A stretch of 64,000 nt of DNA from Humibacter albus DSM 18994 (GTDB taxonomy: Bacteria; Actinomycetota; Actinomycetes; Actinomycetales; Microbacteriaceae), in contig NZ_ATXT01000015.1 of assembly GCF_000421825.1 (NCBI RefSeq), forward strand, positions 369,686 through 433,685, given 5' to 3'. A program made the translations under genes and the position numbers. Of the stretch, positions 53,666 through 62,855 are shown piece by piece; position 1 is the first letter of the stretch, and the number at the start of each line of letters is the position of its first letter. Below the pieces are notes generated by a model. It was not told the origin of the DNA. It did no database searches and saw only the letters and a program-made list of their open reading frames with translations.

Positions 53666-55924
53666 TCAGCGCACGACGCTGCGGAAGCCGCGCAGCCGCA
53701 GGCTGTTGCCCACGACGAACACGCTCGACAGCGCCATCGCCGCACCCGCGAGCATCGGGTTCAGCAACCCGAGCGCGGCGATCGGAATCGCCGCCACGTT
53801 GTAGGCGAACGCCCAGAACAGGTTCGACTTGATCGTGCCGAGGGTCTTGCGCGACAACCTGATGGCATCCACCGCGCCTCGCAGGTCACCGCGCACGAGC
53901 GTGATGTCGGATGCCTCGATCGCCACATCCGCGCCGGTCCCCATCGCGATCCCGAGGTCCGCCTGCGCCAGTGCGGCCGCGTCGTTGACGCCGTCGCCGA
54001 CCATCGCCACGACCCTGCCTTCGCGCTGAAGGCGAGTGACGGCATCCACCTTCTCGCTCGGCAGCACCTCGGCGATCACCTCGTCGATGCCGACGTGCGA
54101 CGCGATGTGCTGCGCCGCGGCGCGGTTGTCGCCCGTGAGCAGCACGGGCGTCAGACCCAGGCCCTTCAGCCGGGCGACGGCCTCGGCACTCATCGGCTTC
54201 ACCGTGTCGGCGACGACGAGGATGCCCCGCGCCGCGCCGTCCCAGCCGACCGTCACCACGGTCTGCCCCGCGTTCTCGGCCCGTGCCTTGGCGGAAACGA
54301 GCGCCGGGCTCAGCCGCTGCGGCCAGTCGGCGAGCAGCGACTCGCGTCCCACGACGACGGCGTGGCCGTCGACGACGCCGTGAACGCCCCTGCCCTCCAC
54401 ATTCGTGAAGTTCTCCGGGACCGGTAGCCCGTCGCGCCACTGCTCGGTCGCCGCCTTCGCGACGGCCTGCGCGATCGGGTGCTCCGAGGCGTCTTCGAGC
54501 GCGCCGGCCAGCCGGAGCAGCTCATCACGGTCGGTGCCGGGCTCGGGAATGACGTCGACGAGCGACATGCGGCCCTGCGTGACGGTGCCGGTCTTGTCGA
54601 GCAGCACGGTGTCGACGGAGCGTGTGGACTCCAGGATCTCCGGCCCCTTGATCAGGACGCCCAACTGCGCGCCGCGGCCCGTTCCCACGAGGAGCGCGGT
54701 GGGGGTGGCCAACCCGAGCGCGCACGGGCAGGCCACGACCAGTACGGCCACGGCTGCCGTGAACGCAGCAGCCGCAGGGAATCCGGCGATCAGCCACCCC
54801 GCCAGCGCGACGATGGCGATCCCGATCACGATCGGCACGAACACGCCGGAGACACGATCGGCGAGGCGCTGCACTTCCGCCTTGCCGGTCTGCGCCGCTT
54901 CGACGAGCCTGGCCATCTGCGCCAGCTGGGTGTCGGCGCCGACCCGGGTGGCGCGCACCACGAGGCGTCCGCCCGCATTGACGGTGGCACCGGTGACCGC
55001 GTCGCCCGAGGCGACCTCGACCGGGACTGACTCGCCGGTCAGCAGCGAGGCATCCACCGCAGATGTTCCCGAGACGACCACGCCGTCGGTCGCGATCTTT
55101 TCGCCGGGGCGCACGACGAATTCGTCGCCGACGCGAAGCTGCTCGACCGGAATTTCGACCTCGCGTCCGCCGCGCAGCACCGACACGTCCTTGGCACCCA
55201 GCTCCAGCAGGGCACGGAGGGCGGCGCCGGCCTGCCTCTTGGAACGCTTCTCGAAGTAGCGTCCGGCCAGGATGAACGTGGTCACACCAGCTGCGACCTC
55301 GAGGTAGATGTTCGACGAGCCGTCACTGGGGGCGAGGGTGAACTCGAACGCGTGCCGCATGCCTGGCATGCCCGCCGTGCCGAGGAACAACGCGTACAGC
55401 GACCAGAGGAATGCCGCCGTGACGCCCATCGAGATGAGCGTGTCCATCGTCGCGGCTCCGTGCCGTAGGTTGATCCAGGCCGCCCTGTGGAACGGCCACG
55501 CGCCCCAGACCGCGACAGGCGCGGCCAATGTCAACGACGCCCACTGCCAGTAGGTGAACTGCAGCACCGGAATCATCGCCAGTGCCACCACCGGCACGGT
55601 GAGCGCGATCGACACGAGGAGCCGCGTGCGCAGCGCCGTCAGTTCCGGATCCACATCCTCGTTCCCGGATGCCTTCGGTTCCGCCTCCGGCGCGGGCATC
55701 GTCGCCGTGTACCCCGCCTTCTCGACCTCGGCGATGAGCGCTGCCGGGTCGTAGCCCGCCGGCACGCTCGCCGTCGCCTTCTCTGTGGCGAAGTTCACCG
55801 TCGCAGCGACGCCGTCGAGCCTGTTCAGCTTCTTCTCGATGCGGGTCGCGCACGAGGCGCAGGTCATGCCGCCGATCTCCAGCTCGACGCGGGGGCCGGC
55901 ACCCGCCGGTACCACGGCGCTCAT
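53666..55924 (-). CDS. copA: Copper-exporting P1B-type ATPase
   Basis: A 752-residue heavy-metal pump. An N-terminal metal-binding domain has GMTC22-AS-C25. Eight membrane helices include the CPC motif at 399-401 ([13 protein letters not shown]). The phosphorylation site is D443KTGT, followed by SEHPIAQAV and [20 protein letters not shown]. The CPC motif with N-terminal CxxC and a CopZ neighbour indicates Cu(I) export. ATG 55924 overlaps the copZ stop by one base. It ends 46 bp from the hemerythrin start. Confidence 0.94.
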   Translation of the reverse strand: MSAVVPAGAGPRVELEIGGMTCASCATRIEKKLNRLDGVAATVNFATEKATASVPAGYDPAALIAEVEKAGYTATMPAPEAEPKASGNEDVDPELTALRTRLLVSIALTVPVVALAMIPVLQFTYWQWASLTLAAPVAVWGAWPFHRAAWINLRHGAATMDTLISMGVTAAFLWSLYALFLGTAGMPGMRHAFEFTLAPSDGSSNIYLEVAAGVTTFILAGRYFEKRSKRQAGAALRALLELGAKDVSVLRGGREVEIPVEQLRVGDEFVVRPGEKIATDGVVVSGTSAVDASLLTGESVPVEVASGDAVTGATVNAGGRLVVRATRVGADTQLAQMARLVEAAQTGKAEVQRLADRVSGVFVPIVIGIAIVALAGWLIAGFPAAAAFTAAVAVLVVACPCALGLATPTALLVGTGRGAQLGVLIKGPEILESTRSVDTVLLDKTGTVTQGRMSLVDVIPEPGTDRDELLRLAGALEDASEHPIAQAVAKAATEQWRDGLPVPENFTNVEGRGVHGVVDGHAVVVGRESLLADWPQRLSPALVSAKARAENAGQTVVTVGWDGAARGILVVADTVKPMSAEAVARLKGLGLTPVLLTGDNRAAAQHIASHVGIDEVIAEVLPSEKVDAVTRLQREGRVVAMVGDGVNDAAALAQADLGIAMGTGADVAIEASDITLVRGDLRGAVDAIRLSRKTLGTIKSNLFWAFAYNVAAIPIAALGLLNPMLAGAAMALSSVFVVGNSLRLRGFRSVVR

Positions 55925-56133
55925 CAGACGCGCACCGCCGAGTAGCCGGCCTCCTCCACGGCGGCCAGCACGGCGGCATCCTCGAGCGGCTCGATCGCGG
56001 TGACGACCAGGCGGCCGGATTCCGCGCTCACCTGGATGTCTTCCACACCCTCGAGAAGACCGACCTCCTCGCGCACCGCCGTCTCGCAGTGCCCGCAGCT
56101 CATCCCCGTCACCTGAAACTCCGCCGTCGCCAT
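55924..56133 (-). CDS. copZ: Copper chaperone (HMA domain)
   Basis: A 69-residue single heavy-metal-associated domain with GMSCGHC (10-16) binding Cu(I), delivering it to CopA. AAGGAGG lies about 6 nt before ATG 56133. It is the first gene of a two-gene copper operon preceded by a CsoR-type palindrome. Confidence 0.94.
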   Translation of the reverse strand: MATAEFQVTGMSCGHCETAVREEVGLLEGVEDIQVSAESGRLVVTAIEPLEDAAVLAAVEEAGYSAVRV

Positions 56134-56186
56134 GATCGTCCTCCTTCAGCGCACACTACGCGCGTCGTCACCCGATGGAACAACTG

Positions 56187-56201
56187 TACCCCCTGGGGGT
56201 A
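56187..56201. promoter_or_regulatory. CsoR-type copper operator
   Basis: TACCCCC-T-GGGGGTA is a perfect 7+1+7 palindrome 53 bp upstream of copZ and matches the G-tract inverted repeat known for the copper sensor CsoR. No csoR gene is visible in the window, so the repressor must be encoded elsewhere. Confidence 0.75.
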
Positions 56202-56439
56202 TTCCCAGGCGCCTCGCGGACGGCACAGGCGCTTCCGCCGCGTCGCCCGTTCGCCACCCTCACGGCCCCTTCACCGCAGACTTGAGCATTTCTTGAGGTT
56301 TTTCGGCGCAAGGGGTGTCGATTCGGCTGGAATGATCGTTCTTGCCGCGACATCCGCGGTATCCTCAACCCCCCAAAATGGTGCCTTCACCCGAAGAAGG
56401 CGCCAACGCTCGACGGACGAGAGTCCGCCCGTGTGGTTC

Positions 56440-56492
56440 AGTGCTGGGCCCGTCGCCGCTCTTCAGAGCGCGATCTGGACGGGCCCAGCACT
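56440..56492. terminator. Strong hairpin downstream of the AfsA-like gene
   Basis: AGTGCTGGGCCCGTC (56440-56454) and its exact complement (56478-56492) form a 15-bp stem with a 23-nt loop. It lies about 90 bp beyond the AfsA-like stop (56581) on that transcript and is the main feature of the 56202-56580 gap, where I see no gene. There is no T-run, so a terminator is likely but not certain. Confidence 0.6.
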
Positions 56493-56580
56493 CCTGCTTC
56501 GGATCGAGTGAGGCGTCCCGCCATCGGCGGTGCCCCACCGAGCAGCGAGGCGTCCCGCCGGTGGCGCTTGCCCGGCGCCC

Positions 56581-57417
56581 TCAGCCGCTGATGTCGCGCG
56601 TGTCCGTGACCGCCGTCGCCACAGTGCGGTCGCCTTGTGTGAACGCCACTTCGGCTCCCGTTCCCGAGAAGTCTGCTTCGACCGTGGTGGCCACGCGGAA
56701 CTCGCCGAACGCGGGGAACTCGATTGTGAGGAATCGCGGAGGTGTTCCGTGCTCGTCCTCGTGGATGCGCGCGACCGCGTGCAGCAGGAGCATGCCCGGA
56801 AGATGGTCGACCGCGTGGTCGAAGAAGAACGGATCGGACTCGTTCACGCCCAGGCGAGCGACGAGCCGATCGCCATCGCGTTCCACCACCTCGACCAGTT
56901 CGGTGAGCGAGGTACGGATCTCGTCGTCCAGCGGGACCGCGTTGCGGCGAAGCACGCGGTAGTCGCGGTCGGTGAGGATCCGCGCATCGACGTGGCCCGA
57001 GGCGACACCGGGCAGCACATAGTCGACGCTGAGAACGTGCGGAGCGCCTTTGCGGTACCCGATCTCGGCGAAAGTCACTTCGAGCCTGCCCACGAATGCA
57101 CCGAAGCGGGGAAAGTGCAGCGGATCGCTCTCGCGCACCACAGTCATCCTCGAGACGATGAAGTGCACGGACTGTCCCATGCCGAGACCGGCGACGCAGA
57201 TCGCCAGCCCCGCCTGCCGGAACGCTTCCGCGAGCAGGGTGACCGGAATGACATCCGGAACCGGATGGCACAGCCAGTGGCTGCGCGGAATCTCGACATC
57301 GGCGAACCAGGTCTGTCCCTCTCCGTCGTGAGACGCCGGTTCGATCGCCCACACGAGCGACTCCGACCTGGTGGAACGGTGAGCGGCACTACCGTCGATG
57401 AGAGCCACGTGAGGCAC
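56581..57417 (-). CDS. AfsA/ScbA-family gamma-butyrolactone biosynthesis protein
   Basis: A 278-residue double hot-dog protein resembling AfsA. The first repeat has PRSHWLCHPVPD...VTLLAEAFRQAGLAI then QSVHFIVSRM, the usual 'RxHxxx..D...L.E..RQ...HF' pattern. The second has FFFDHAVDHLPGMLLLHA (197-214), the family hallmark DHxxDHxPGM. AfsA condenses a beta-ketoacyl chain with dihydroxyacetone phosphate, the first step to A-factor-type signals. GTG 57417 has AAGGAG at 6 nt. It lies 175 bp downstream of a histidine kinase on the same strand. The dedicated reductase is not nearby. Length (about 280) is slightly short for the family. Confidence 0.82.
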   Translation of the reverse strand: MPHVALIDGSAAHRSTRSESLVWAIEPASHDGEGQTWFADVEIPRSHWLCHPVPDVIPVTLLAEAFRQAGLAICVAGLGMGQSVHFIVSRMTVVRESDPLHFPRFGAFVGRLEVTFAEIGYRKGAPHVLSVDYVLPGVASGHVDARILTDRDYRVLRRNAVPLDDEIRTSLTELVEVVERDGDRLVARLGVNESDPFFFDHAVDHLPGMLLLHAVARIHEDEHGTPPRFLTIEFPAFGEFRVATTVEADFSGTGAEVAFTQGDRTVATAVTDTRDISG

Positions 57418-57592
57418 CCTTGTCTCCTTCTGCTCGTCTCATGGGGAGCACATCGCGCCGGAGGGCGATCCGCGCGTCCCCGGCCGCTTCGGGTGCGGCC
57501 GGGCGAGATGGTCTGACTGCAGCCGAGGCGTCGCGCTCGCACGGGTGCTCCAGGCATCCGGTCGTTCGCTTCATCTCGTCTTCACCCGCGCA

Positions 57593-59584
57593 TCACGGGT
57601 TGAGGGGAAGAGTCGGGAGCGGAGTCGCTTCTGCGCGCATCGGCAGCCGCACGGTGAAGGTCGAACCCTGGCCGGGCTCGCTGTCGACCGACACCGTGCC
57701 GCCGTGGGCGACCACGATGGTCTGTACGATGGTCAGCCCGATGCCGACACCCTGGATGGCGGCTTCGCGGGCGTCCCTGGCGCGGAAGAACCTGTCGAAG
57801 AGCCGCGATTGATCGGCCTTGCTGATTCCGAATCCGTTGTCGGCCACCGTGATCACGACGTGCTCGTCGTCGTGCTGGAGCCCGACCCTGATCACGCCGC
57901 CTTCTCGCGTGTACTTCGTGGCGTTCGAGATCAGGTTGTCGACGACCTGCCTGATGCGGCCGGCATCCAGATGCGCGAGCACGGCGGCGCCCGGCAGCTC
58001 CAGCTCGAGCTTCTGGTGCGACGCTTCGAGCGTCGGACGGAAGGTCGACACGCACTGCGTCAGCAACGCCGAGAGATCGACGGGCTCGATGCGCAGTGAG
58101 AGCTCGCGCGTGCTCGTGCTCAGCAGGTCGCGGATCAACGCGAGCATCTGTTCGGTGCTGCGCTGGATGGTGCGGAACTCCTTGCCGAAGCCGAACTCGT
58201 CGACGTCGTAGCTGTCGTCGATGAGATCGAGATAGCCGACGATCGAGGTGAGCGGAGTGCGCAGCTCGTGCGACACGGTCGCGAGATATTCCTCGCGGAT
58301 CTCGATCGCGTTCGCGAGATCCGTCACGTCGTAGGTGACGATCGCGGATCCCAGTCGTTCGCCGTCCGGCTTGCTGATGGTGTGCGCCTCGGTGACGACG
58401 GCCCGCTGTTCGCCCTGCGGATCGCCCATCCAGTAGATGAGCCCCCGTTGGTCGCCCTCGAGCGTCTCGGAGACGATGTTCTTGCCTTCCTTCACGCGCG
58501 TGTGGCGATCGGATCCGTAGACATGCCTGCTGAGGCCGGTCTTCTGATCGAACGCGGCGAGCCCGAGCAGCCGCTCCACCATGCGGTTGTGCAGCTGCGG
58601 GCGATTGTCGTTGTCGAAGAACATGACGCCCACGTTGACGGCGTCGGCGATCGAGCGGACCACCACACCCAGGTCGTCTCTCTCGTTGACCAGACGCTGG
58701 AGCTCTGCGGATGTCTTCTGAAGCTGTTCCTCGGATGCCCGTTGCCGGTCGCGCAGCCAGAGTTCAGACACCGCGCGACCGATCTGCGTGGCGACGTACG
58801 ACACGAGGTCGCGCTCGTACTCGGTTCGCCGGCCGGGCTCGGTTCCGTCCGCGACGATGAGGGCTCCGCGTGCGCCACTGACGAGGTTGACGGGCGCGAG
58901 CATCGCGTGACGCACGCCGACGCCGAACAAGCCGTCGATCGCCACGCGGTCCTGCAGTTCGACGACCGACTGGAACGGACGGGCGAGCGGGGTCGGCGAG
59001 GGGCCGGGACTCTTCGCCACTGCGTCGCAGACCCGGCTGAACAGCTCCGGGTCATCGAGCGAGTGCGCCGCCGACGTCGTCCACATCAGCGTCCCGTCGT
59101 CGCCCGCGCCGTCCGGGTCGACCGGGATGACCACAGCGACGTCGCGTGTCGAGAGCATGTCCCGCACTCCTTGCGCGGCCGTCGCGACGAGTTCCTCGAG
59201 GGTGTCCGCGCTGTGGACCTCCCAGGTGAGCCGCATCGTCTCGTCGCGCAGTTGATCTGCGTGCCCGAGGCGAGCCCGACGTCGTGCCGCCCGTTCGTGC
59301 AGCACGCGGACTCGCGGAGCCAACTCGCGGTGCACATCGTCCAGCAGCACGAAGTCCCGATCCGCCGCCTCCACCATGGACTCGGTGTGCAGTTCTTCGA
59401 TGCTTCCGACGATCAGGAGCACCGGCCGACGGGTGTGCGCGGGCGGCTCACTCTCGACCGTCGCGATCTGCGGCCCGATACCGGCGGCATCCAATGCGGC
59501 CCTCGCCGCCTCGCCGAACGCCTCGTCCACCGCCACGACGACGCTGAGGGGATGCACGATTTCGGCGTTGTCTGGTTCTGGCAT
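57593..59584 (-). CDS. Soluble GAF/PAS sensor histidine kinase
   Basis: A 663-residue cytoplasmic kinase without membrane segments. In order: an alpha/beta N-terminal domain resembling a degenerate receiver (about 10-95), a GAF domain (about 120-275), a coiled coil (285-310), a PAS domain (315-425) and HisKA with H439 (TVSHELRTPLTSIVGYLDL). The ATPase part has N554 (NLISNATKY), DNGFGI, LFDRFFRA and GVGIGLTIV. It should sense an internal or diffusible signal. ATG 59584 has GAGAGGAG at 6 nt; GTG 59608 is upstream. It lies between the response regulator and the AfsA-like gene, all leftward. Confidence 0.9.
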   Translation of the reverse strand: MPEPDNAEIVHPLSVVVAVDEAFGEAARAALDAAGIGPQIATVESEPPAHTRRPVLLIVGSIEELHTESMVEAADRDFVLLDDVHRELAPRVRVLHERAARRRARLGHADQLRDETMRLTWEVHSADTLEELVATAAQGVRDMLSTRDVAVVIPVDPDGAGDDGTLMWTTSAAHSLDDPELFSRVCDAVAKSPGPSPTPLARPFQSVVELQDRVAIDGLFGVGVRHAMLAPVNLVSGARGALIVADGTEPGRRTEYERDLVSYVATQIGRAVSELWLRDRQRASEEQLQKTSAELQRLVNERDDLGVVVRSIADAVNVGVMFFDNDNRPQLHNRMVERLLGLAAFDQKTGLSRHVYGSDRHTRVKEGKNIVSETLEGDQRGLIYWMGDPQGEQRAVVTEAHTISKPDGERLGSAIVTYDVTDLANAIEIREEYLATVSHELRTPLTSIVGYLDLIDDSYDVDEFGFGKEFRTIQRSTEQMLALIRDLLSTSTRELSLRIEPVDLSALLTQCVSTFRPTLEASHQKLELELPGAAVLAHLDAGRIRQVVDNLISNATKYTREGGVIRVGLQHDDEHVVITVADNGFGISKADQSRLFDRFFRARDAREAAIQGVGIGLTIVQTIVVAHGGTVSVDSEPGQGSTFTVRLPMRAEATPLPTLPLNP

Positions 59585-59759
59585 CGCGGGCTCCTCTCTC
59601 ATCGTCACGCTAATTGATCATGGCGTGGCCCTTCCGCTTGCGCAGCCGCAGAGAGTCCTGCGGCGCATGTCCTGAGGAACTCTTGAGCATGCGCCGCGGA
59701 CAATCCGCTGACTCGAGTCGCAGACTGGAGTGGTCGCCGCGCAGCGGAAGGCATGTGAT

Positions 59760-59790
59760 GGGGCGCCGTCAACCCGAATGACGGCGCCCC
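59760..59790. terminator. GC-rich hairpin between response regulator and kinase
   Basis: GGGGCGCCGTCA (59760-59771) and TGACGGCGCCCC (59779-59790) form a 12-bp perfect stem with a 7-nt loop, placed to end the leftward response-regulator transcript before the kinase. It lies in a 450-bp gap (59585-60034) without credible genes. CAACCCGAATG occurs twice there (in the loop and near 59818), and the right half is AT-richer. Confidence 0.6.
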
Positions 59791-60034
59791 CTCTCCGTAA
59801 AGACCGAGACGCACCTCAACCCGAATGTGTGGTCTCTCGGCACACAACGTCGCAATGACGACGGTGCGGAGATCTCTAGGATATCCGTCTTGTGCTGACA
59901 ATCGCCACTGAATCAACCGAAGAAAACGGAAGATCTGTACCGAGTCCGGGGGTGTACAACTCTGTCTGCCGCGGCGCTGTTGCGAAAGCCGAGCTGAGGA
60001 GAGCGCCGCTCACCCGCCACTTCTGCAATCCGGC

Positions 60035-60838
60035 CTATCCTCGGTCGCGGCGGGCCGCCAGCCGGTAGCCCACTCCGCGCACCGTCTCGATGAGGTACGG
60101 AGACGTGGCGTTGTCTGCGAGCTTCTTGCGCAAGTTGCCGATGTGAACCTCGACGCCGCGGCGATCGGCGTCGCCGACGTACGGGTTGAGAACATACCCG
60201 TCGCCTCGTAGGAGGCGCGCCAGTTCATCCTTGCTGCGCACCGATCGCCCCGACGTGAGCAGGGCCTGCAGCAGCTCGAACTCGCTGCGCGTCAGGTCGA
60301 GTTCGTCCCCATCGCGTTCCACGATGTGCGTGTCGGAATTGAGGACCACACCGTTGTGTCGCAGCACTCCGCTTCCGGTCGACGGGCGCTCGGCCGGCGG
60401 CGCCTCGTCCGCCGTGCCTTCGAACGACACCTCGATGGAACCGGTGACGGGACGCTCCACGACGCGCGGCCGGCGAAGCATCGCCTCGGCCCGAGCCCTC
60501 AACTCCCGGGAACGGAACGGCTTGAGAACGTAATCGTCGGCGCCGGCACCGAGCCCCTGAAGGGCATCGATCTCCTCATCGCGCGCCGTCAGCATGATGA
60601 TGTAGGCATTGCTGATCGCGCGGATGCGCTTCGCCGTCTCGAATCCATCGATGCCGGGCATCGTGACGTCCACGGTCACGAGCACCGGATGCCGCGCCTC
60701 CACCTGGGCGACACCGTCGAGTCCGTTCGAGACGGCGATAACCTCGAGACCGAGCTGGGACAGTACCGCACCGATGAGCTCGCGAATGCCGTCGTCATCC
60801 TCGATGACGACGACACAGTCACCCTCCACCGCTCGCAT
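60035..60838 (-). CDS. OmpR/PhoB-family response regulator
   Basis: A 267-residue two-domain regulator. The receiver (about 7-120) has the acidic pair in VVIEDDDGIRE, phospho-acceptor D57 (VTVDVTMPG), IIMLTARDEE and the lysine in YVLKPFRS. A Pro/Ser linker leads to a winged-helix domain (about 165-262) with DLTRSEFELLQALL and NLRKKLADNATSPYLIETVRGVGYRL. It binds DNA as a phosphorylated dimer. ATG 60838 lies 8 nt after TACGCT, so translation is probably leaderless. The kinase beyond is the likely partner. Confidence 0.9.
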   Translation of the reverse strand: MRAVEGDCVVVIEDDDGIRELIGAVLSQLGLEVIAVSNGLDGVAQVEARHPVLVTVDVTMPGIDGFETAKRIRAISNAYIIMLTARDEEIDALQGLGAGADDYVLKPFRSRELRARAEAMLRRPRVVERPVTGSIEVSFEGTADEAPPAERPSTGSGVLRHNGVVLNSDTHIVERDGDELDLTRSEFELLQALLTSGRSVRSKDELARLLRGDGYVLNPYVGDADRRGVEVHIGNLRKKLADNATSPYLIETVRGVGYRLAARRDRG

Positions 60839-60990
60839 ATTCGAAAAGCGTAGCAATGAGGCCGCCGCGACCACGCTCGTTCGCGACGCGCCAGATGCGG
60901 CGAGGAACAGGCATCCGCTGCCGCGTACGTCGTCGCCGGCGCGTCACCGTCGGGCCCGAGCACCCCGGGACGGCCTAAGCTGAGGAAACG

Positions 60991-61623
60991 ATGACACAGG
61001 CACGCGCGCTCGCCCGGCGAGAAGAGATCGTGCACGCCGCGGCTTCGGAGTTCGACGAGGTGGGCTACGCCGCCGCGTCGTTGTCGAGCATCGCGGGGCG
61101 CTTGGGCAGGACGAAGGGTGCCCTCGGCTACCACTTCTCGTCCAAATCCTCCCTGGCTCTGGAGGTGGTGAGCCTCCAGTACGGGCAATGGGAAGCCATC
61201 GCTGATCGGATCCGCGCAGACGGATACTCGGGGTTAGACGCCATCGTCATGCTGTCGTTCGTCGTCGCGGGACGGTTCCGCGACGACGTCCTGGTGCGCG
61301 CCGGCATCCGCCTCCAGCACGACGCGGGGCTCAACGACGTCGACCTGCCCGTGCCGTTCGTCGGCTGGATCGCGCTGGTCCGCACGCTTCTGACGGAGTC
61401 CGCACCGGACGTGCCGCTCCCCCACGGCGTCGATGCGGAGTCCGCGGCCGAGGTTCTGGTCGAGGCGTTCACCGGCTTGCAGCAGGTGGCTCATCGGCTC
61501 ACGCGGGCCAGCGATATCGACGAACGGGTCGACCGCTACTGGCTCATGTTCCTTCCGGCGTTCGGCGTGAGCGATCCTCGGGATATGGTGCGTACGCTCC
61601 GTCGGTCGTCCACGACATACTGA
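60991..61623 (+). CDS. TetR-family regulator resembling ArpA/ScbR butyrolactone receptors
   Basis: A 210-residue TetR protein whose DNA-binding domain reads like gamma-butyrolactone receptors: RREEIVHAAASEFDEVGYAA, SLSSIAGRLGRTKGALGYHF, SKSSLALEVVSLQYGQW. ArpA/ScbR relatives have the same TKGALxxHFxSKxxLA stretch. The ligand domain includes a late WLMFLPAFG. ATG 60991 has GAGGA nearby and a TAAGCT -10 candidate at 60976-60981. It is divergent from the response regulator. With an AfsA homologue 3.5 kb away, a signal-receptor role is a strong inference, not proof. Confidence 0.82.
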   Translation: MTQARALARREEIVHAAASEFDEVGYAAASLSSIAGRLGRTKGALGYHFSSKSSLALEVVSLQYGQWEAIADRIRADGYSGLDAIVMLSFVVAGRFRDDVLVRAGIRLQHDAGLNDVDLPVPFVGWIALVRTLLTESAPDVPLPHGVDAESAAEVLVEAFTGLQQVAHRLTRASDIDERVDRYWLMFLPAFGVSDPRDMVRTLRRSSTTY

Positions 61624-61673
61624 GTAATACTCGCCCCCAAAACAGGGATTTCCCTCCCGCAAGACGTCCGTCT
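61622..61673. promoter_or_regulatory. Two short palindromes between the TetR receptor and the receiver gene
   Basis: GAGTA-A-TACTC (61622-61632) overlaps the TetR stop, and AGACG-TC-CGTCT (61662-61673) follows. They lie in the 235-bp gap before the stand-alone receiver gene, in locally AT-richer DNA. Either could be a regulator site; neither matches the longer palindromes I know for butyrolactone receptors. Confidence 0.3.
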
Positions 61674-61858
61674 AGATTACTCTCGAGGGTTGGGGCGCGT
61701 GCGCCTCGATGTGGACCCGGCTCGGCACGAGACCCGGGACGAGAAGAAGGAATCGATCGCGTGGAGAGTCTGCGGATGCGGCCGGGATTCGTACCGGTGC
61801 GAGCGCGCCGGACGTCCGATGGCATCCGCGGTGACGAACGCGCGACCGCACCCGGCAC

Positions 61859-62245
61859 GTGGTGAGCCGCGCGCCCGGCCGATATGCCGTTGTCATCGAA
61901 GACGACGAGGGCATCCGATCTTTGATCTGCGCGATACTCGACCGCGCAGGTCTCGACGTGATCGCGACGGCGAACGGGCTCGACGGGCTCGCCGCGGTGC
62001 AGCGCTGCGATCCGGTCGTCATCACCGTCGACATCCGGATGCCCGGAATGGACGGCATCGAGACCACTCGGCGCCTCCGCGCCGTCAGCGACGCCCTGAT
62101 CGTGGTGCTGAGTGCCAGCGGAGCGGAACGCGATGTCACCGCGAGCATCGAGTCTGGCGCCGACGTCTTCATGGTGAAGCCGTTCCGACCCCGCGACCTG
62201 CGACGGCACGTCGAGGCACGGCTTCGATCTCTGTCCGACGGCTGA
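61859..62245 (+). CDS. Stand-alone receiver-domain protein
   Basis: A 128-residue single-domain response regulator: acidic pair in VVIEDDEGIRS, D58 (VTVDIRMPG), a serine in VVLSASGAE where many receivers have Thr, and K in FMVKPFRP. There is no output domain. It is clearly a paralogue of the receiver of the nearby OmpR-type regulator (VVIEDD-GIR, NGLDG, PGxDG-ET shared). Start is GTG 61859 or 61862. It may serve as a phosphate sink or adaptor for the same kinase. Confidence 0.87.
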   Translation: MVSRAPGRYAVVIEDDEGIRSLICAILDRAGLDVIATANGLDGLAAVQRCDPVVITVDIRMPGMDGIETTRRLRAVSDALIVVLSASGAERDVTASIESGADVFMVKPFRPRDLRRHVEARLRSLSDG

Positions 62246-62329
62246 ACGCGCGCGCGCTCTCCGTCGCGCCGTTCGCCCGGACGGCGGAGGTCGTCGCGGT
62301 GGGGACACGCGGAAAGGCGGCCTGCGCGC

Positions 62330-62686
62330 TCAGGCCTCGGTGAGCGGACGCACGAGCTCTTCGAGCGACTCGAACCGGCCGTCGTCCGCGATCTTCGCGA
62401 AGAGGAAGACCTCTTGGGCCGCGACGGATCCGTCGCGCATCGTCGCGGTGAGCACGTGCCGCTCGGCATAGGCGGACCCGCTCGTCAGCTCGTCGACGAC
62501 CCGGATCTCCGCGCGGTCGACGAGCAGCCGCAACTGATCCAGCTGGGCGGCGAAGGCCGAGCGGTCGATCCAGTCGCCATTGGTGCTCTGGCGGAAGCCG
62601 TCCGTGAAATGCCGGGAGAGCCCGTCCTCGACGCTGAGGTCGCGCTCATTGAGAAGATCGTGCAGGGCAGCGGCGATGGATGCCAT
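62330..62686 (-). CDS. NTF2-like (SnoaL-type) small protein
   Basis: A 118-residue alpha+beta cone protein, helix-rich at the start (SIAAALHDLLNERD) then beta-rich (AEIRVVDELTSGSAYAERHV, AAQEVFLFAKIADDGRFESL, EELVRPL), the profile of NTF2/SnoaL-like ketosteroid-isomerase folds. These bind small hydrophobic or polyketide-like molecules, catalytic or not. ATG 62686 has AAGGA about 7 nt upstream. No close family is recognised. Its position in the signalling locus makes a ligand-related role worth testing. Confidence 0.65.
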   Translation of the reverse strand: MASIAAALHDLLNERDLSVEDGLSRHFTDGFRQSTNGDWIDRSAFAAQLDQLRLLVDRAEIRVVDELTSGSAYAERHVLTATMRDGSVAAQEVFLFAKIADDGRFESLEELVRPLTEA

Positions 62687-62855
62687 TGACGAATCCTTAC
62701 GATGCAGTAGTGGGTCGTTCAGAAGTGGAGCGATCCTCACGGTAGCGCGTTCGCGGGTCCTCGCGGCGAAATGGGTCCCACCTCGCCCACGTAGTGATTC
62801 GGTGGCGTTCGAGGCGTGGATGACGGCAGCACGCTTTCGTGGCCGTCACGTCGCT

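Noticed and set aside
59791..60034. Possible small RNA or peptide gene in the kinase/regulator gap
   Set aside because: The stretch is AT-richer, but I find no convincing promoter-terminator pair or ribosome-binding site.
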